Source: Metabacillus malikii (GTDB lineage Bacteria > Bacillota > Bacilli > Bacillales > Bacillaceae). From it: a stretch of DNA of 64,000 nt. Of the stretch, positions 29,604 to 39,753 are shown in pieces (positions within the stretch are counted from its first letter, which is position 1; each line of letters starts with the position of its first letter). The stretch lies in assembly GCF_030813355.1 (NCBI RefSeq), contig NZ_JAUSUD010000016.1, positions 48,699-112,698 on the forward strand, written 5' to 3'. Under the pieces are notes generated by a model. That model did no database searches. It saw nothing but the letters and a program-made list of their open reading frames with translations, and was not told where the DNA came from. The position numbers and the translations under genes were made by a program.

Positions 29604-32535
29604 TTATAGTCCACATTTTAGTTGTGCGCCACAGCTTGTACACGTATTACAGCCTCCAAGGTCTTCTACAGTACCTTCTCGACATACAGGACATGTATTT
29701 CCGACTTCATTACCAATTGTAACATCTGTTGAACGTAAATCATTAATCGTGTCTACAAGTACAACCTTACCTTTTTCTTCAGTTCTACCGATTTCTTCTG
29801 TGTCCTCAAATGTATTCTCTTCTGCTTTTAAAGTTAACACTTGTGAATCACGGCTTCCGTCTACATAAACAGTACCACCTTTAGCACCGCCTTTATAGAG
29901 ACGTTCGTAAACTTTTTCAACTTGTTCAACTGTATAACCTTTCGGTGCATTCACCGTTTTACTAATTGAGCTATCTATCCAACGTTGGATTACACATTGA
30001 ACATCAGCATGTGCCTCAGGTTTTAACTCCATTGCAGAAATGAACCATGATGGTAGATTATTTGGATCTGCATCAGGGTGATTATCTAGATATTCTTGAA
30101 CAATATCAGCTTTCACCTCGATAAACTTTCCTAATCTTCCACTTCTAAAGTACGAGAATGAGAAATATGGTTCCAAACCAGTTGCTACCCCTACCATTGT
30201 TCCTGTAGAACCAGTTGGTGCAACAGTTAATAAGTGTGAATTACGAATACCATACTCTTTTACACCGTCACGAATATCAGAAGGCATTTTTTTCATGAAA
30301 CCAGTCTGAACAAACGCTTCACGAAGTCGTTTCGTTTCTGCATCGTCACCTTGTAAAAATGGAAAACTTCCTTTTTCTTTAGCTAATTCGATAGAAGCAC
30401 GATATGCAGTTGTTGCGATTGTTTCAAATACTTTATCAACTAACTTGTTACCTTCTTCCGAACCGTACTCTGTTTCACAATAAATTAATAAATCATGTAA
30501 TCCCATTACACCAAGACCAACACGACGTTCACCTAATGCTTGGTGTTTATTTTCTGGCAGGAAGTATGGTGTTGCATCAATGACGTTATCTTGCATTCTT
30601 ACTCCAACTTCAACTGTCTTTTTAAGCTTATCAAAATCAACTGTCTTCGTTTCTTTATTAGCCATTTCTGCAAGGTTTACAGCTGCTAAGTTACAAACAG
30701 AATATGGTGCAAGTGGTTGTTCACCACATGGATTTGTTGCGACTACTTGTTGTCCATAGGCTTTTGCATTTGTCATATCGTTGGCATTATCAATAAAGAA
30801 TATTCCTGGCTCTGCTGAGTATGTTGCACAAATATTGATTAGATTCCAAAGTTCCTTCGCCTTAATTGTACGATATGTTCGAACTTTATAACCTTGTTTT
30901 TCCCATTCACGAACATCTCCAACTTTATGCCAATTCTCATTATATGCATTCATATTCGCTTCGTCGTATGCTTCAACATCAGGAAAACGTAGTTCATAAT
31001 CTGCGTCATTTTCAACAGCATCCATAAAATCTTTCGTTAATGTAACCGAAATATTTGCACCTGTTAAAAACTCAGGATTATGAACGCTATACGTACCGCC
31101 TGTATGAAGTTTTAATTCTGCTTCTCTAATAATCTTTTCAGTAAAACCACCCGTACCAGGGATTTGTTTATAGTTTACAATACCTTGATACATATCAATC
31201 TCTTGCTGAGTAAGTGGTGTGAATTTTAATTTATCTTGTGCATATTTTTTAATGGCGTCATCTTTTGTATTTTCAATCAAAAAACGTAGTATTCTTGGAT
31301 TTTGCATTTTAGAAATAATAAATTCAATAATATCCGGATGCCAATCAGATAACATAATCATTTGTGCACCACGCAACTTGTTACTCCTCTATACATAGAG
31401 TGGTTAGGTCATTTCTGCCTAACTCTCATGCTTTCACATGAGCTCGGACTATATCATCAAGGTTATTACGACAATCAATTAGTCTATAACCTTGTCTCGT
31501 GCCTCAATCACTTCATGTGATTGATCTACTTACACCTTATTTGTAAATAACTTAGGTATGTTCGATAGTCTCTGAACGTTCATCTTCGTTTCCGAAAGAT
31601 GCTTCGCTGCTGATTGCCCATACATATATATTCATCATTTTTAAACTTTCACGCTCACTGTTACCAGTCACGTTGTAGTTGATGAACCTTTAGGGTGTTC
31701 CAGCAATTCACGAGATTTTAATCCCGCCGTGTGGATTTTATATTTAACGGGATCCACCTTGCTCAACAAGGTGAGTTAATTTTGCAATATCATCCAACCA
31801 TGACACTGAACCAGAAGATTTACCATTAACACCTCTAGCTAATGTATTACGCGGACGCAATGTTGAGCCATTCGTTCCAACTCCGCCACCGCGACTCATA
31901 ATTTCCATTACTTGTTTACGATGCTCAGATATTCCTTCACGGGAATCCTTTACAAACGGCATAACATAGCAATTAAAATACGTAACATCTGTCCCAGCAC
32001 CTGCTCCATATAAAACACGGCCAGCAGGAATGAAGTTTAGGTTCACTAATTCTTCGTAGAACTTTTCGAACCATTCTTTTCGTTTTTCTTCTGTTTCTTC
32101 TACTGATGCAAGTCCCGTTGCATTTCTTTTAGCAATTTGTTCGTAATAGATTTCAAGTGGTTTCTCAATGACGTCTAACGAGCGGTTAACAATTCCTGAT
32201 TCAATTTCTTCAGGCTTGTCTAGTGAATGACGATATTCCTCTTCAACTAACACACTTGCCGATTTTGATTGCCAATCTATTGCTGTAATGAAACCAAGTC
32301 CTCTTGCAGGAAACTTAGGATCTTCTTTTATTGTTAATACAACAAAGTCCCCTTCTGATAGTGTTATCTTCTCCGTATCTTTAAAAGTATAACGGTCAAG
32401 CATAACAAGTCTGGAAACACCCTTATGGGTTAACTTCATATCATTTGTAATCGGATGAACCTGTGGAAAGGCAGAAATATCTTTGTTTAACTTTTCCACA
32501 TTTAATTTCATCTTCTGCTCAGTAACAACAGTCAT
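29604..32535 (-). CDS. nrdJ: Adenosylcobalamin-dependent ribonucleotide reductase, split by a group I intron
   Basis: Class II reductase making deoxyribonucleotides with vitamin B12. The coding parts are 31747-32535 (263 codons) and 29604-31373 (589 codons plus stop); joined they are in phase and give 852 aa. ATG at 32535 has AGGAG eight bases upstream; the longer frame to 32601 is not used. Exon 1 has the redox Cys in YFNCYVMPF; exon 2 has the thiyl-radical motif NPCGE and the second redox Cys 11 residues later (SVCNLAA). The C-terminus is a zinc-ribbon-like CPVCREG..CTSCGAQL tail. Without splicing a TAA follows residue 263 at once. Confidence 0.96.
31374..31746 (-). ncRNA. Group I self-splicing intron in nrdJ (373 nt, no ORF)
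   Basis: Precise removal restores GGSR-RGAQ in nrdJ. The 5' exon end UCCCGU pairs with internal guide GCGGGA (31722-31727) including the splice-site U-G pair, and the 3' exon CGUG pairs with the adjacent CACG (P10). Core elements occur in order: P (about 31687-31709, GCUGGAACACCCUAAAGG), Q (31599-31617, AAUCAGCAGCGAAGC), R (31561-31579, GUUCAGAGACUAUC) and S (31441-31458, GAUAUAGUCCGAGCUC); GACUAU of R pairs with AUAGUC of S (P7). The intron ends in G. It has no endonuclease gene and resembles phage/Bacillus IA-type introns. Confidence 0.96.
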
Positions 32536-32598
32536 TGTAACAACTCCTTGTTCTATCTCTCTATTAAATCTTCTGATTAAATTTATCACACAAGTATA

Positions 32599-32651
32599 CA
32601 CAAATCAATATATAGTGTCTGATTTTCAAAAATAATACTAGATATAGTTTC
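32599..32651 (-). promoter_or_regulatory. Tandem NrdR-like boxes upstream of nrdJ
   Basis: The minus strand carries ACACTATATATTGATTTGTG (32599-32618) and GAAACTATATCTAG (32638-32651). Their ACTATAT cores are 32 bp apart, the three-turn spacing typical of paired NrdR boxes. The second box is weaker. NrdR control of nrdJ is inferred. No cobalamin riboswitch was seen in the 470-bp gap. Confidence 0.55.
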
Positions 32652-32898
32652 TAGGTCAACAATCTATCATTTTGTCAAATTTATAACTAAGTAAAAAGGG
32701 AAGTAAATTTGAGGTTAAGCTAGATTATTTAGACTAAAGATGGATTTTTGAATTAATTTGTCTCTTGCATAAAAATTTATCTATTTTATATCAATACTAG
32801 TTCAATATTTAAAATCAACCAATCTAGCATATCACAGGAAAGCCTTTTATTGAATGTAAATTTCACTGTATTTTTTATACAAAAATATGGACCAAATT

Positions 32899-32987
32899 CA
32901 AAGGGCCAGACTCACCAAACACTGTATATAGGTAAAGGTATATATTTTCCCCATATACATGTTTGTTTTCTAAAGTCAGACCCTTTT
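32899..32987 (-). repeat. GACTCA-type double-hairpin repeat, copy 2; likely lipM terminator
   Basis: AAAGGGCCAGACTCACC and GTCAGACCCTTTTTT are facing arms; inside, CAAACACTGTATAT faces ATATACATGTTTG. On the minus strand it directly follows the lipM stop. It resembles the elements at 6573, 53312 and 60811. Confidence 0.7.
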
Positions 32988-33004
32988 TTAAACACCTTCA
33001 TACA

Positions 33005-33841
33005 TTAACGCTTATAATTCCAATCATCGCTCGCATATTTTTGTTGGGCTAATCTTTGAACATGCTCGTATTCTTCTTTTGTTAACTCATAGGTTTCTAA
33101 TTCTATGTTTAAGCCTTTTTCGAATCCTTCTTTAAAAGCGATTTTTGCTTCGTTAATTGTAACGGGCTTCTCACGAAGTTCGTTTGTTGCAACAGCTTTA
33201 CTTTTAAATGCGCGTTGCATTCTTTCTTTTACTCGTCCATTTGGATATTTAAATAAATCAAATAGCATATCCTCATCTAAGTCGAGCAAAATTGACCCAT
33301 GTTGAAGAATGACACCTTTTTGCCGAGTTTGAGCACTTCCAGCTACTTTTCGACCTTCAACAACTAATTCATACCATGAAGGAGCGTCAAAGCAAACTGC
33401 TGATCGTGGAGATTTCAAGCCTTGTTTCTCTTCATCTGTGCGTGGAATTGCAAAATATGCATCAAGCCCTAAATTTTTAAAGCCTTCGAGAATCCCCTCT
33501 GATATTACTCTATACGCCTCCGTCACTGTCTTTGGCATGTTAGGATGTTCCTCTGATACGATGACGCTATATGTAAGTTCTTTATCATGGAGTACTCCTC
33601 TTCCACCTGTTGGTCGTCTAACAAAACCAAGTCCATGCTTTTCTACGTTTTCTAAGTGTATTTCCTTTTCTACTTTTTGAAAGTATCCAATCGATAATGT
33701 CGCTGGATTCCAACCATAAAATCGAATAGTTGGTGGAATTTTCCCTTCACTATGCCACTCTAGTAACGCTTCATCTAATGCCATATTAAATGCAGGCGAA
33801 CAATTACCAGAATCTATAAAACGCCATTTCTCTTTCGTCAT
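33005..33841 (-). CDS. lipM: Octanoyl-[GcvH]:protein N-octanoyltransferase LipM
   Basis: Moves octanoate from acyl carrier protein to GcvH in lipoate assembly. The 278-aa protein belongs to the BPL/LplA/LipB fold with [12 protein letters not shown], nucleophile C150 in [12 protein letters not shown] and the Lys in GRKVAGSAQ. Despite this role no gcv glycine-cleavage genes are in the neighbourhood, unlike in B. subtilis. It is a single-gene unit. Confidence 0.94.
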   Translation of the reverse strand: MTKEKWRFIDSGNCSPAFNMALDEALLEWHSEGKIPPTIRFYGWNPATLSIGYFQKVEKEIHLENVEKHGLGFVRRPTGGRGVLHDKELTYSVIVSEEHPNMPKTVTEAYRVISEGILEGFKNLGLDAYFAIPRTDEEKQGLKSPRSAVCFDAPSWYELVVEGRKVAGSAQTRQKGVILQHGSILLDLDEDMLFDLFKYPNGRVKERMQRAFKSKAVATNELREKPVTINEAKIAFKEGFEKGLNIELETYELTKEEYEHVQRLAQQKYASDDWNYKR

Positions 33842-34069
33842 GTTTTACCCTTCTTTATATAAAAATTTACTTCCTCTAGTCTATCAAATTTGTTCAAATA
33901 AGAAAATTATCTTGCATGTTTCCTAATGACATTTTAGAAAAGCTCTTATATAATAATAGAAGTCCACATCAAGTTCTTTTGAACCTATACTAGTTAGTCA
34001 TTACTAAAGTGTGAAAGTCGGAATTAACCAAAAAAATTTATAAATCATCATATAAAGGGGTCGAAACTA

Positions 34070-34456
34070 TTGTCAACTACAACTTGGCTACTTATTATAT
34101 TAGCGGTTGCATTAATCGGGTACTCAGTATTCACATTTTTCTACCAACGCAAAATAATGAAACAGTTAACCGAAGAAGAATTTCGTGCAGGATATCGAAA
34201 AGCTCAATTAATCGACGTTAGAGAACCAAATGAGTTTGAAGCCGGACATATACTCGGGGCCAGAAATATTCCTCTTTCACAATTACGTCAACGCTACAAA
34301 GAAATTCGCCAAGACCAGCCTGTATACTTGTACTGCCAAAACACTGTTAGAAGCGGCCGTGCTGCTCAAATGTTACGAAAGAAAGGTTATACAAATCTTA
34401 ATTGCTTAAAAAGTGGATTTAAAGGTTGGACAGGTAAAATTAAAAAGAAAAACTAA
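34070..34456 (+). CDS. yqhL: Membrane-anchored rhodanese YqhL
   Basis: Sulfurtransferase-like domain tethered by one N-terminal helix (about 5-25). The 128 aa include LIDVREPNEFEAGHI and the active-site loop with C89 in YLYCQNTVRSGRAA. The start is TTG at 34070 with AAAGGGG about ten bases upstream. It is divergent from lipM. Substrate unknown. Confidence 0.92.
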   Translation: MSTTTWLLIILAVALIGYSVFTFFYQRKIMKQLTEEEFRAGYRKAQLIDVREPNEFEAGHILGARNIPLSQLRQRYKEIRQDQPVYLYCQNTVRSGRAAQMLRKKGYTNLNCLKSGFKGWTGKIKKKN

Positions 34457-34470
34457 TATAAACCAACAAG

Positions 34471-34516
34471 AAGCAGTCTATCCTCCATGCTAGTGTGTGG
34501 GATGGCTGTTTTTTTC
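34471..34516 (+). terminator. Terminator of yqhL
   Basis: GCAGTCTATCC opposes GGATGGCTG with small bulges, followed by TTTTTTT, 15 bases after the stop. Confidence 0.7.
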
Positions 34517-34638
34517 ATATACAATAAACGTTAATTCTAAGCAACTGACGAAAATATCCAATGCAAGATTTCATATAAAAACATAAAAAGTAGGAAATAA
34601 CTGTACTATAATCTTAATACTTTTGGAGGAATTACATA

Positions 34639-35880
34639 GTGTTTATTGCGATACTGTTTTTTCTGTTAATGTCTTTTTTTCTATCTGGTAGTGAAACCGC
34701 ACTGACCGCTGTAAATAAAATGAAAGTGAAAATGAGGGCTGAAAATAACGATAAAAAGTCAAAAAAATTACTTAACTTAGTTTCTAGACCTGATGAATTA
34801 ATCACTGCGATATTAATCGGCAACAATGTTGCAAACATTATGCTCCCGACTTTGGTGACAATGATAGCAATCCAATATGATTATAATGTGGGGATAGCGA
34901 CAGGTATATTAACCGTCGTACTCATTATTTTCGCAGAAGTTCTCCCAAAGTCCATTGCAGCTACATTTGCCGATAGAATTGCCTATATTGTCTTTCCCAT
35001 TATCAGAATCCTATTAATTATATTTAAACCGTTAACATTCCTCCTATCGAGATTTACTAGATTTGTAATTAAAATACTCTCTAAAAACGAGGCAGATTCT
35101 GTTTCAATATCACGAGAAGAGTTAATAACGATGGTAAATATTGCGACATCAGAAGGTACACTTCAAAATGAGGAAACAAAATTAATTAAAGGTGCAATTG
35201 ACTTTTATGATTTAGATGTACGAGATGCATTAAAAACACCTCGAACTGAAATTCAGGGTATACATTTTGGGGCAACATTTGATGAAACACGTGAAATTGT
35301 TCTTAATGACAGCCATACACGATTTCCTGTTTATAAAGAAAATATGGACCAAATCATTGGTGTACTACATGCTAAATCATTGCTTTCTTGGTCACTTGAA
35401 CCAACGAAAAAGTTGGAAGATTTTATCGATAAGGACCCATTATTTGTCTTTGAATTTCATTCAATCGAAAAAGTGTTTAAATTAATGCTTAAAAAACGTA
35501 GACACCTTGCGATTGTACTAGATGAATATGGCGGAACAAAAGGGATTATTAGCCATGAAGATATTATTGAGGCGATGATTGGACAAGATATCAGTGATGA
35601 AACCGATGAAAATGAAGAAATATTAATTGATGAACTTACCGATACACATCTAATTTGTCATGGTAAGCTCGCTTTAAGAAGGCTTAACGAGGTCTTCAAA
35701 ACAAGAATTCCTGAAGACGAAGATATTTTAAGTGGTTTCTTACTTAAAGAACTTGGTCATTTCCCGATAGTAGGTGAAACATTTGAATTTCATCATCTTC
35801 ACTTTGAAGTCCTATCGGTAGAAGAAAATAAGTTAAAAAAGGTGAAAATCACGAAGAAAATTAATCCAATTGCAGATTAA
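34639..35880 (+). CDS. CNNM/CorC-type hemolysin family membrane protein
   Basis: Possible Mg2+ or cation transport/efflux protein. The 413 aa have a DUF21 membrane domain of four helices (about 1-180, beginning FIAILFFLLMSFFLSGSETA), a CBS pair (about 200-320 with TRFPVYKENMDQIIG and LAIVLDEYGGTKGII) and a CorC/HlyC C-terminal domain (about 325-405). GTG at 34639 has GGAGG nine bases upstream. It lies where other bacilli carry different genes; substrate is not known. Confidence 0.93.
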   Translation: MFIAILFFLLMSFFLSGSETALTAVNKMKVKMRAENNDKKSKKLLNLVSRPDELITAILIGNNVANIMLPTLVTMIAIQYDYNVGIATGILTVVLIIFAEVLPKSIAATFADRIAYIVFPIIRILLIIFKPLTFLLSRFTRFVIKILSKNEADSVSISREELITMVNIATSEGTLQNEETKLIKGAIDFYDLDVRDALKTPRTEIQGIHFGATFDETREIVLNDSHTRFPVYKENMDQIIGVLHAKSLLSWSLEPTKKLEDFIDKDPLFVFEFHSIEKVFKLMLKKRRHLAIVLDEYGGTKGIISHEDIIEAMIGQDISDETDENEEILIDELTDTHLICHGKLALRRLNEVFKTRIPEDEDILSGFLLKELGHFPIVGETFEFHHLHFEVLSVEENKLKKVKITKKINPIAD

Positions 35881-35903
35881 AGAGGGGACAGTCCCCTCTT
35901 TTA
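35880..35903. terminator. Terminator between converging genes
   Basis: AGAGGGGAC pairs with GTCCCCTCT around A/G, then TTTTATT. It ends the CNNM gene and abuts the stop of the next, opposing gene. Confidence 0.88.
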
Positions 35904-36605
35904 TTATGTTTTGCTACTTGTAACAAAAGGGATATACTGTTTTAGCATTGAGAAGCTTAGCTTTGACCCTTGTTTTGCCCGCTCTTGTCGTTCTTGGTAC
36001 TGTTTTAAAAATGCCAGGAATCGTTCCTCCCGTTCATCTGTTTGTCTTTGGATAATGTCTCGTTCCTTCCGTAATTCCTGCTGATATCGTTCTCTTTCCT
36101 GCTCAGATGTATCTGATAAGTTTGAAATCATATCTTGTACATCTGAAAATTCTATTCTAGATACCTCAGTCTGTAATGTAGCAGTTTCGACAATCTTCTG
36201 ATTAACAGATTCTACAACATTATGTTCAAGTACATTTAAATGATTTTTAATATCCAGAACTTCTTTCATCTGATGAGACTCAATAAATTCTGTTATTTTC
36301 TGGAGAGAATCTTTGATTTCTTCTAGAGATTGATTATCGATCCCCTTGTCTGTACTACTATCTTGTTGAACTGCACCATGATTGACTAATAGTTGTTTTA
36401 TCGTATGCGTATCTAAATGATTATCTTTAAAAGATTTAATCTTTCTAAATATTTCAATTTGCTCCGCAGTAATGATTCTTGAATTATTAACATCTCGTTC
36501 GATTGATAGAAACTCTTGAAATTCAGTTTCCCAATTTTTTAGGATAAACACCTTTTCTCCAACTATTGAAGCTGCCTTTGAGATTGTTACATACTTTGTT
36601 GTCAT
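35904..36605 (-). CDS. MerR-like HTH protein with long coiled coil
   Basis: A 233-aa protein whose N-terminus (about 1-70: VTISKAASIVGEKVFILKNW... with EQIEIFRKIKSF) looks like a MerR-type DNA-binding head, followed by a polar, heptad-rich region (about 95-215, RERYQQELRKERDIIQRQTD) and a short hydrophobic tail. It resembles phage/plasmid-type DUF3967 proteins. Function and partners are unknown; neighbours give no clue. Confidence is good for it being a gene, low for role. Confidence 0.75.
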   Translation of the reverse strand: MTTKYVTISKAASIVGEKVFILKNWETEFQEFLSIERDVNNSRIITAEQIEIFRKIKSFKDNHLDTHTIKQLLVNHGAVQQDSSTDKGIDNQSLEEIKDSLQKITEFIESHQMKEVLDIKNHLNVLEHNVVESVNQKIVETATLQTEVSRIEFSDVQDMISNLSDTSEQERERYQQELRKERDIIQRQTDEREERFLAFLKQYQERQERAKQGSKLSFSMLKQYIPFVTSSKT

Positions 36606-37023
36606 TTAATCCACCAATCCTTTTTCATATTTTCTTTAGTTACTAATTCGTCACTGTTTATAGCAAATTCCTTCAAGTCGACAAAGCTTCTAAAAACAAG
36701 TCATAAACTATGGAATTTATCTAGAATTCGTCATAATTATTTCCCTTCTAACGAACGTACAGAGCGTTATACATAATTTCTTGCAAAATGGGTATACTTT
36801 TAAAATCATACCGAGATCGAAAATGGAAATCATTAATTATGGGTAGTAGAGGTGGTTCTAAAGGTACTCTTCTAAAAGGTTTATGTTAAGAATGAATGAA
36901 TACAAGTCTTGTACAACTATCCAAAAAAGGCTCCTCTAAAGCTGAAAGCAAACGCCTTATTTTTGCTAATGATCGAATAATAATGAAAATTACTAGATGA
37001 ACAGATGAAAGGGTGTCTTCAAC
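36606..37023. other. Divergent intergenic region before yqhH
   Basis: A 418-bp AT-rich gap that should hold promoters for the MerR-like gene and yqhH. No glycine riboswitch or remains of the gcv operon were seen. AAAAAAGGC at 36924 and GCCTTATTTTTG at 36953 face each other loosely. Confidence 0.5.
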
Positions 37024-38703
37024 ATGAATGTAAAGATTAACTTTGATTCATCCTGGCAGGAAGGATTTCTCCAAAAATTAGAAAGTGATGGGCCTTGGGC
37101 AAACTGGGAACTATATAAGCTATCATATGAAGTCCAACAACAAACTGCTGTCCCTTCCTTTACAGGATTACAAGCACCGAAACACCTCCCACATTTCACA
37201 CCTTTACCACATCAGTTAGAAGTCGCACAAAGAGTGGTTGAAAAAATGAATGGGAAGGCAATATTGGCTGACGAAGTAGGCTTAGGTAAAACGATTGAGG
37301 CTGGGCTCATATTAAAGGAATATATGATTCGCGGTTTAGTCAAGAAGGTCCTCATATTAGTACCTGCCTCTCTTGTTTCCCAATGGGCTCGTGAGTTAAA
37401 CGAAAAATTTTTTATCCCTGCTGTCGAACAAAAGAAAAGCTATGTTTGGGAATCTTTTGATGTAGTCGTATCCTCCATTGATACTGCGAAACGAAGCCCA
37501 CATCGTGAAATAGTAAATGAACAATCATATGATCTTGTCATTATCGATGAGGCTCATAAGTTAAAAAATAATAAAACTAAAAACTATGAATTTGTACAAA
37601 ATTTAAAAAAGAAATATTGCTTGTTGTTAACTGCTACTCCAGTACAAAATAGAGTTGAGGAAATATTCAACCTCGTTTCATTATTAAAACCAGGTCATTT
37701 AGGTAATGAAGCATATTTTAACGAGGTTTTCTCTGCAAAAGAGCGTTCTTTAGAAAAACATGACCATTTACGGGAATTAATAGATAAGGTGATGATTCGT
37801 AATCGAAGAGGCGATACTGGTATTGATTGGCCAAAACGCCATGTGGAAACAGTCGCAATTAATTTTTCAGAATCTGAACAACATTTATATGATACGATTA
37901 CAACGCTAAAACAAGACCCAAAAATACCGACAAACGCTTTCTCAATCATGACCTTACAAAGAGAAGCATGTAGTAGCCGTGAAGCAGTATATATGACATT
38001 AAAGAAAATGCTAGATCAATCTAATGATGAAAAAATATCATTACCACATGATGTTATAAAGAAACTAATGATAGCGATTGATGGTGTTACCCAGAATACG
38101 AAAGCGAATAAAGTAGTTGAATTAATCAAGCAGATAAATGATAAAGTAATCATTTTTACCGAGTACCGTGCAACACAATTTTATCTACAATGGTTTTTAA
38201 AACAAAATGGGATTAGCTCTGTTCCTTTTAGAGGTGGATTTAAAAGAGGCAAGAAAGATTGGATGAAAGATTTATTCAAAAATCATGTTCAAGTGTTAAT
38301 AGCAACAGAAGCAGGTGGTGAAGGAATAAACTTACAATTTTGTCACCACATCATAAATTATGACCTCCCCTGGAATCCAATGAGACTTGAACAACGAATT
38401 GGTCGGATCCATCGGCTAGGTCAAGAACATGACGTACGCATCTATAATATGGCGACTAAAAATACGGTAGAAGAGCATATTTTAAAGCTCTTATACGAAA
38501 AGATTAATTTATTTGAGAAAGTTATAGGTGAATTAGATGAAATATTAACTAGGTTAGAAATAAGAAATTTTGAGGAACATGTTCAAGAAATCATGTACAA
38601 ATCTAAAACTGACGGTGAAATGAAAATAAAGATGGAGAATCTAGCTTCTATTCTAGATTTCGCCCAACAAACTCAAGCCGAAAGCCATCGTGAAGCAACC
38701 TAG
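37024..38703 (+). CDS. yqhH: SNF2-family helicase-like ATPase YqhH
   Basis: Predicted DNA translocase of the SNF2/RapA type. The 559 aa show motif I ILADEVGLGKTIEAGL (about 81-96), motif II VIIDEAHKLKN, motif III LTATPVQN, and the C-terminal helicase motifs ATEAGGEGINLQFC and RLEQRIGRIHRLGQ. All ATPase motifs are intact. ATG follows GAAAGGGTG. It is 24 bases upstream of yqhG and likely cotranscribed; cellular role unknown. Confidence 0.95.
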   Translation: MNVKINFDSSWQEGFLQKLESDGPWANWELYKLSYEVQQQTAVPSFTGLQAPKHLPHFTPLPHQLEVAQRVVEKMNGKAILADEVGLGKTIEAGLILKEYMIRGLVKKVLILVPASLVSQWARELNEKFFIPAVEQKKSYVWESFDVVVSSIDTAKRSPHREIVNEQSYDLVIIDEAHKLKNNKTKNYEFVQNLKKKYCLLLTATPVQNRVEEIFNLVSLLKPGHLGNEAYFNEVFSAKERSLEKHDHLRELIDKVMIRNRRGDTGIDWPKRHVETVAINFSESEQHLYDTITTLKQDPKIPTNAFSIMTLQREACSSREAVYMTLKKMLDQSNDEKISLPHDVIKKLMIAIDGVTQNTKANKVVELIKQINDKVIIFTEYRATQFYLQWFLKQNGISSVPFRGGFKRGKKDWMKDLFKNHVQVLIATEAGGEGINLQFCHHIINYDLPWNPMRLEQRIGRIHRLGQEHDVRIYNMATKNTVEEHILKLLYEKINLFEKVIGELDEILTRLEIRNFEEHVQEIMYKSKTDGEMKIKMENLASILDFAQQTQAESHREAT

Positions 38704-38726
38704 AAAAATGTGTGAGGTGATTATGT

Positions 38727-39524
38727 ATGGAACAAGAAAAAATACATGGGTTCCTAGAGAACTTCTTTACAGCTAATTCTTGTGAAATCATTGAGAATCA
38801 ACCGGGGTATTTAACTGTGCAACTTTCGATCGAAATGGATAAGGAATTAATGAATCGTCCATTTTATTGGCATTACCTTGAAAAAACGAACGGTGTTCCA
38901 AACCCAATGAAACTAACTCTCATTACTAATAAGCAAAAGGCTCCAGAAGACTTAAATGGTGAAGTCCTTCATTTTGGGTCTCCACGCCTACATCAAATAT
39001 TCCAATCAACAAAGAAATTCGGCAGATATATTCGATTATATGAAAATGCACAATCAAACGGTGGGAATATCCCTCTTCAACCGTGGCTATCGACTAACAT
39101 CATTGTTTCTTATCAATGTGACATGAAAAAAGATGAGCTTCATTCAATTGGTTTACACTTAGTTAGCGGTACTATTATCGAAAACTTCCAGGAAAAACTT
39201 GAAAAGCTGGAACTCACTCCAAAAATACCAGATTATTGTTTTACGATGACACCTCTAATCAAACCACTTAGTGGCTTAAAACGAATTGAGCAATTCGTCT
39301 ATGAACATGTCCGGAGGCAAGATAGTACCTGGGCCGAGGCGGCGATGAAAAGATGGTCAGAAGACCTTGACTTACTTAACCATTTCTACGAAGAATTAGA
39401 GGAAAAGCCCGATTGCTATTACTTAGAAAAAGAAGCACTACGTGAGCTTTATGAACCAAATATCAATATCTCAATCCAAAATGGAGGTATATTTTACCTT
39501 TCATCCCAAGCTATTTTTCAGTAA
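38727..39524 (+). CDS. yqhG: YqhG family protein
   Basis: A 265-aa soluble protein with no recognised catalytic motif; the pattern ESHG..HFGSPRLHQIFQ-type region (here LHFGSPRLHQIFQSTKKFGR) is typical for the family. It always accompanies yqhH, suggesting a partner of the helicase. GTGAGGTG precedes ATG at 38727. It ends just before the sinI control region. Confidence 0.9.
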   Translation: MEQEKIHGFLENFFTANSCEIIENQPGYLTVQLSIEMDKELMNRPFYWHYLEKTNGVPNPMKLTLITNKQKAPEDLNGEVLHFGSPRLHQIFQSTKKFGRYIRLYENAQSNGGNIPLQPWLSTNIIVSYQCDMKKDELHSIGLHLVSGTIIENFQEKLEKLELTPKIPDYCFTMTPLIKPLSGLKRIEQFVYEHVRRQDSTWAEAAMKRWSEDLDLLNHFYEELEEKPDCYYLEKEALRELYEPNINISIQNGGIFYLSSQAIFQ

Positions 39525-39598
39525 AACTACCTAATTATGATTAGCAATTGAAATTTTTCAATTGCTATTTATTTGCTATTTACAACATTTCGATATAA

Positions 39599-39605
39599 TT
39601 CGACA
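39599..39605. promoter_or_regulatory. Spo0A box upstream of sinI
   Basis: A perfect TTCGACA (reverse of TGTCGAA). It lies about 200 bases before the predicted transcription start of sinI. Spo0A activates sinI in B. subtilis. Confidence 0.55.
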
Positions 39606-39753
39606 TAATTCTAAAGTAGTTTTTTAAAGTTTCCTTTAAGTTAACTTTAAATAATCTGTAAAAATCCAGGTCTTTAACCTTTTTTTATATACAATGTCCT
39701 ATTTTTTATTACAAAATTATTACAAACCAAGCCATAACTTAAAATTTTCGCTT

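Noticed and set aside
31374..31746. nrdJ as a frameshifted pseudogene or intein-containing gene
   Set aside because: Both coding parts are intact and in phase once the insert is removed; the insert has an immediate stop (not an intein) and the full group I core with P1 and P10.
32536..33004. Cobalamin riboswitch upstream of nrdJ
   Set aside because: No B12-box-like or conserved core sequence was found; only NrdR-like boxes and a hairpin repeat.
36606..37023. Glycine riboswitch remnant
   Set aside because: No tandem aptamer motifs were visible in this gap.
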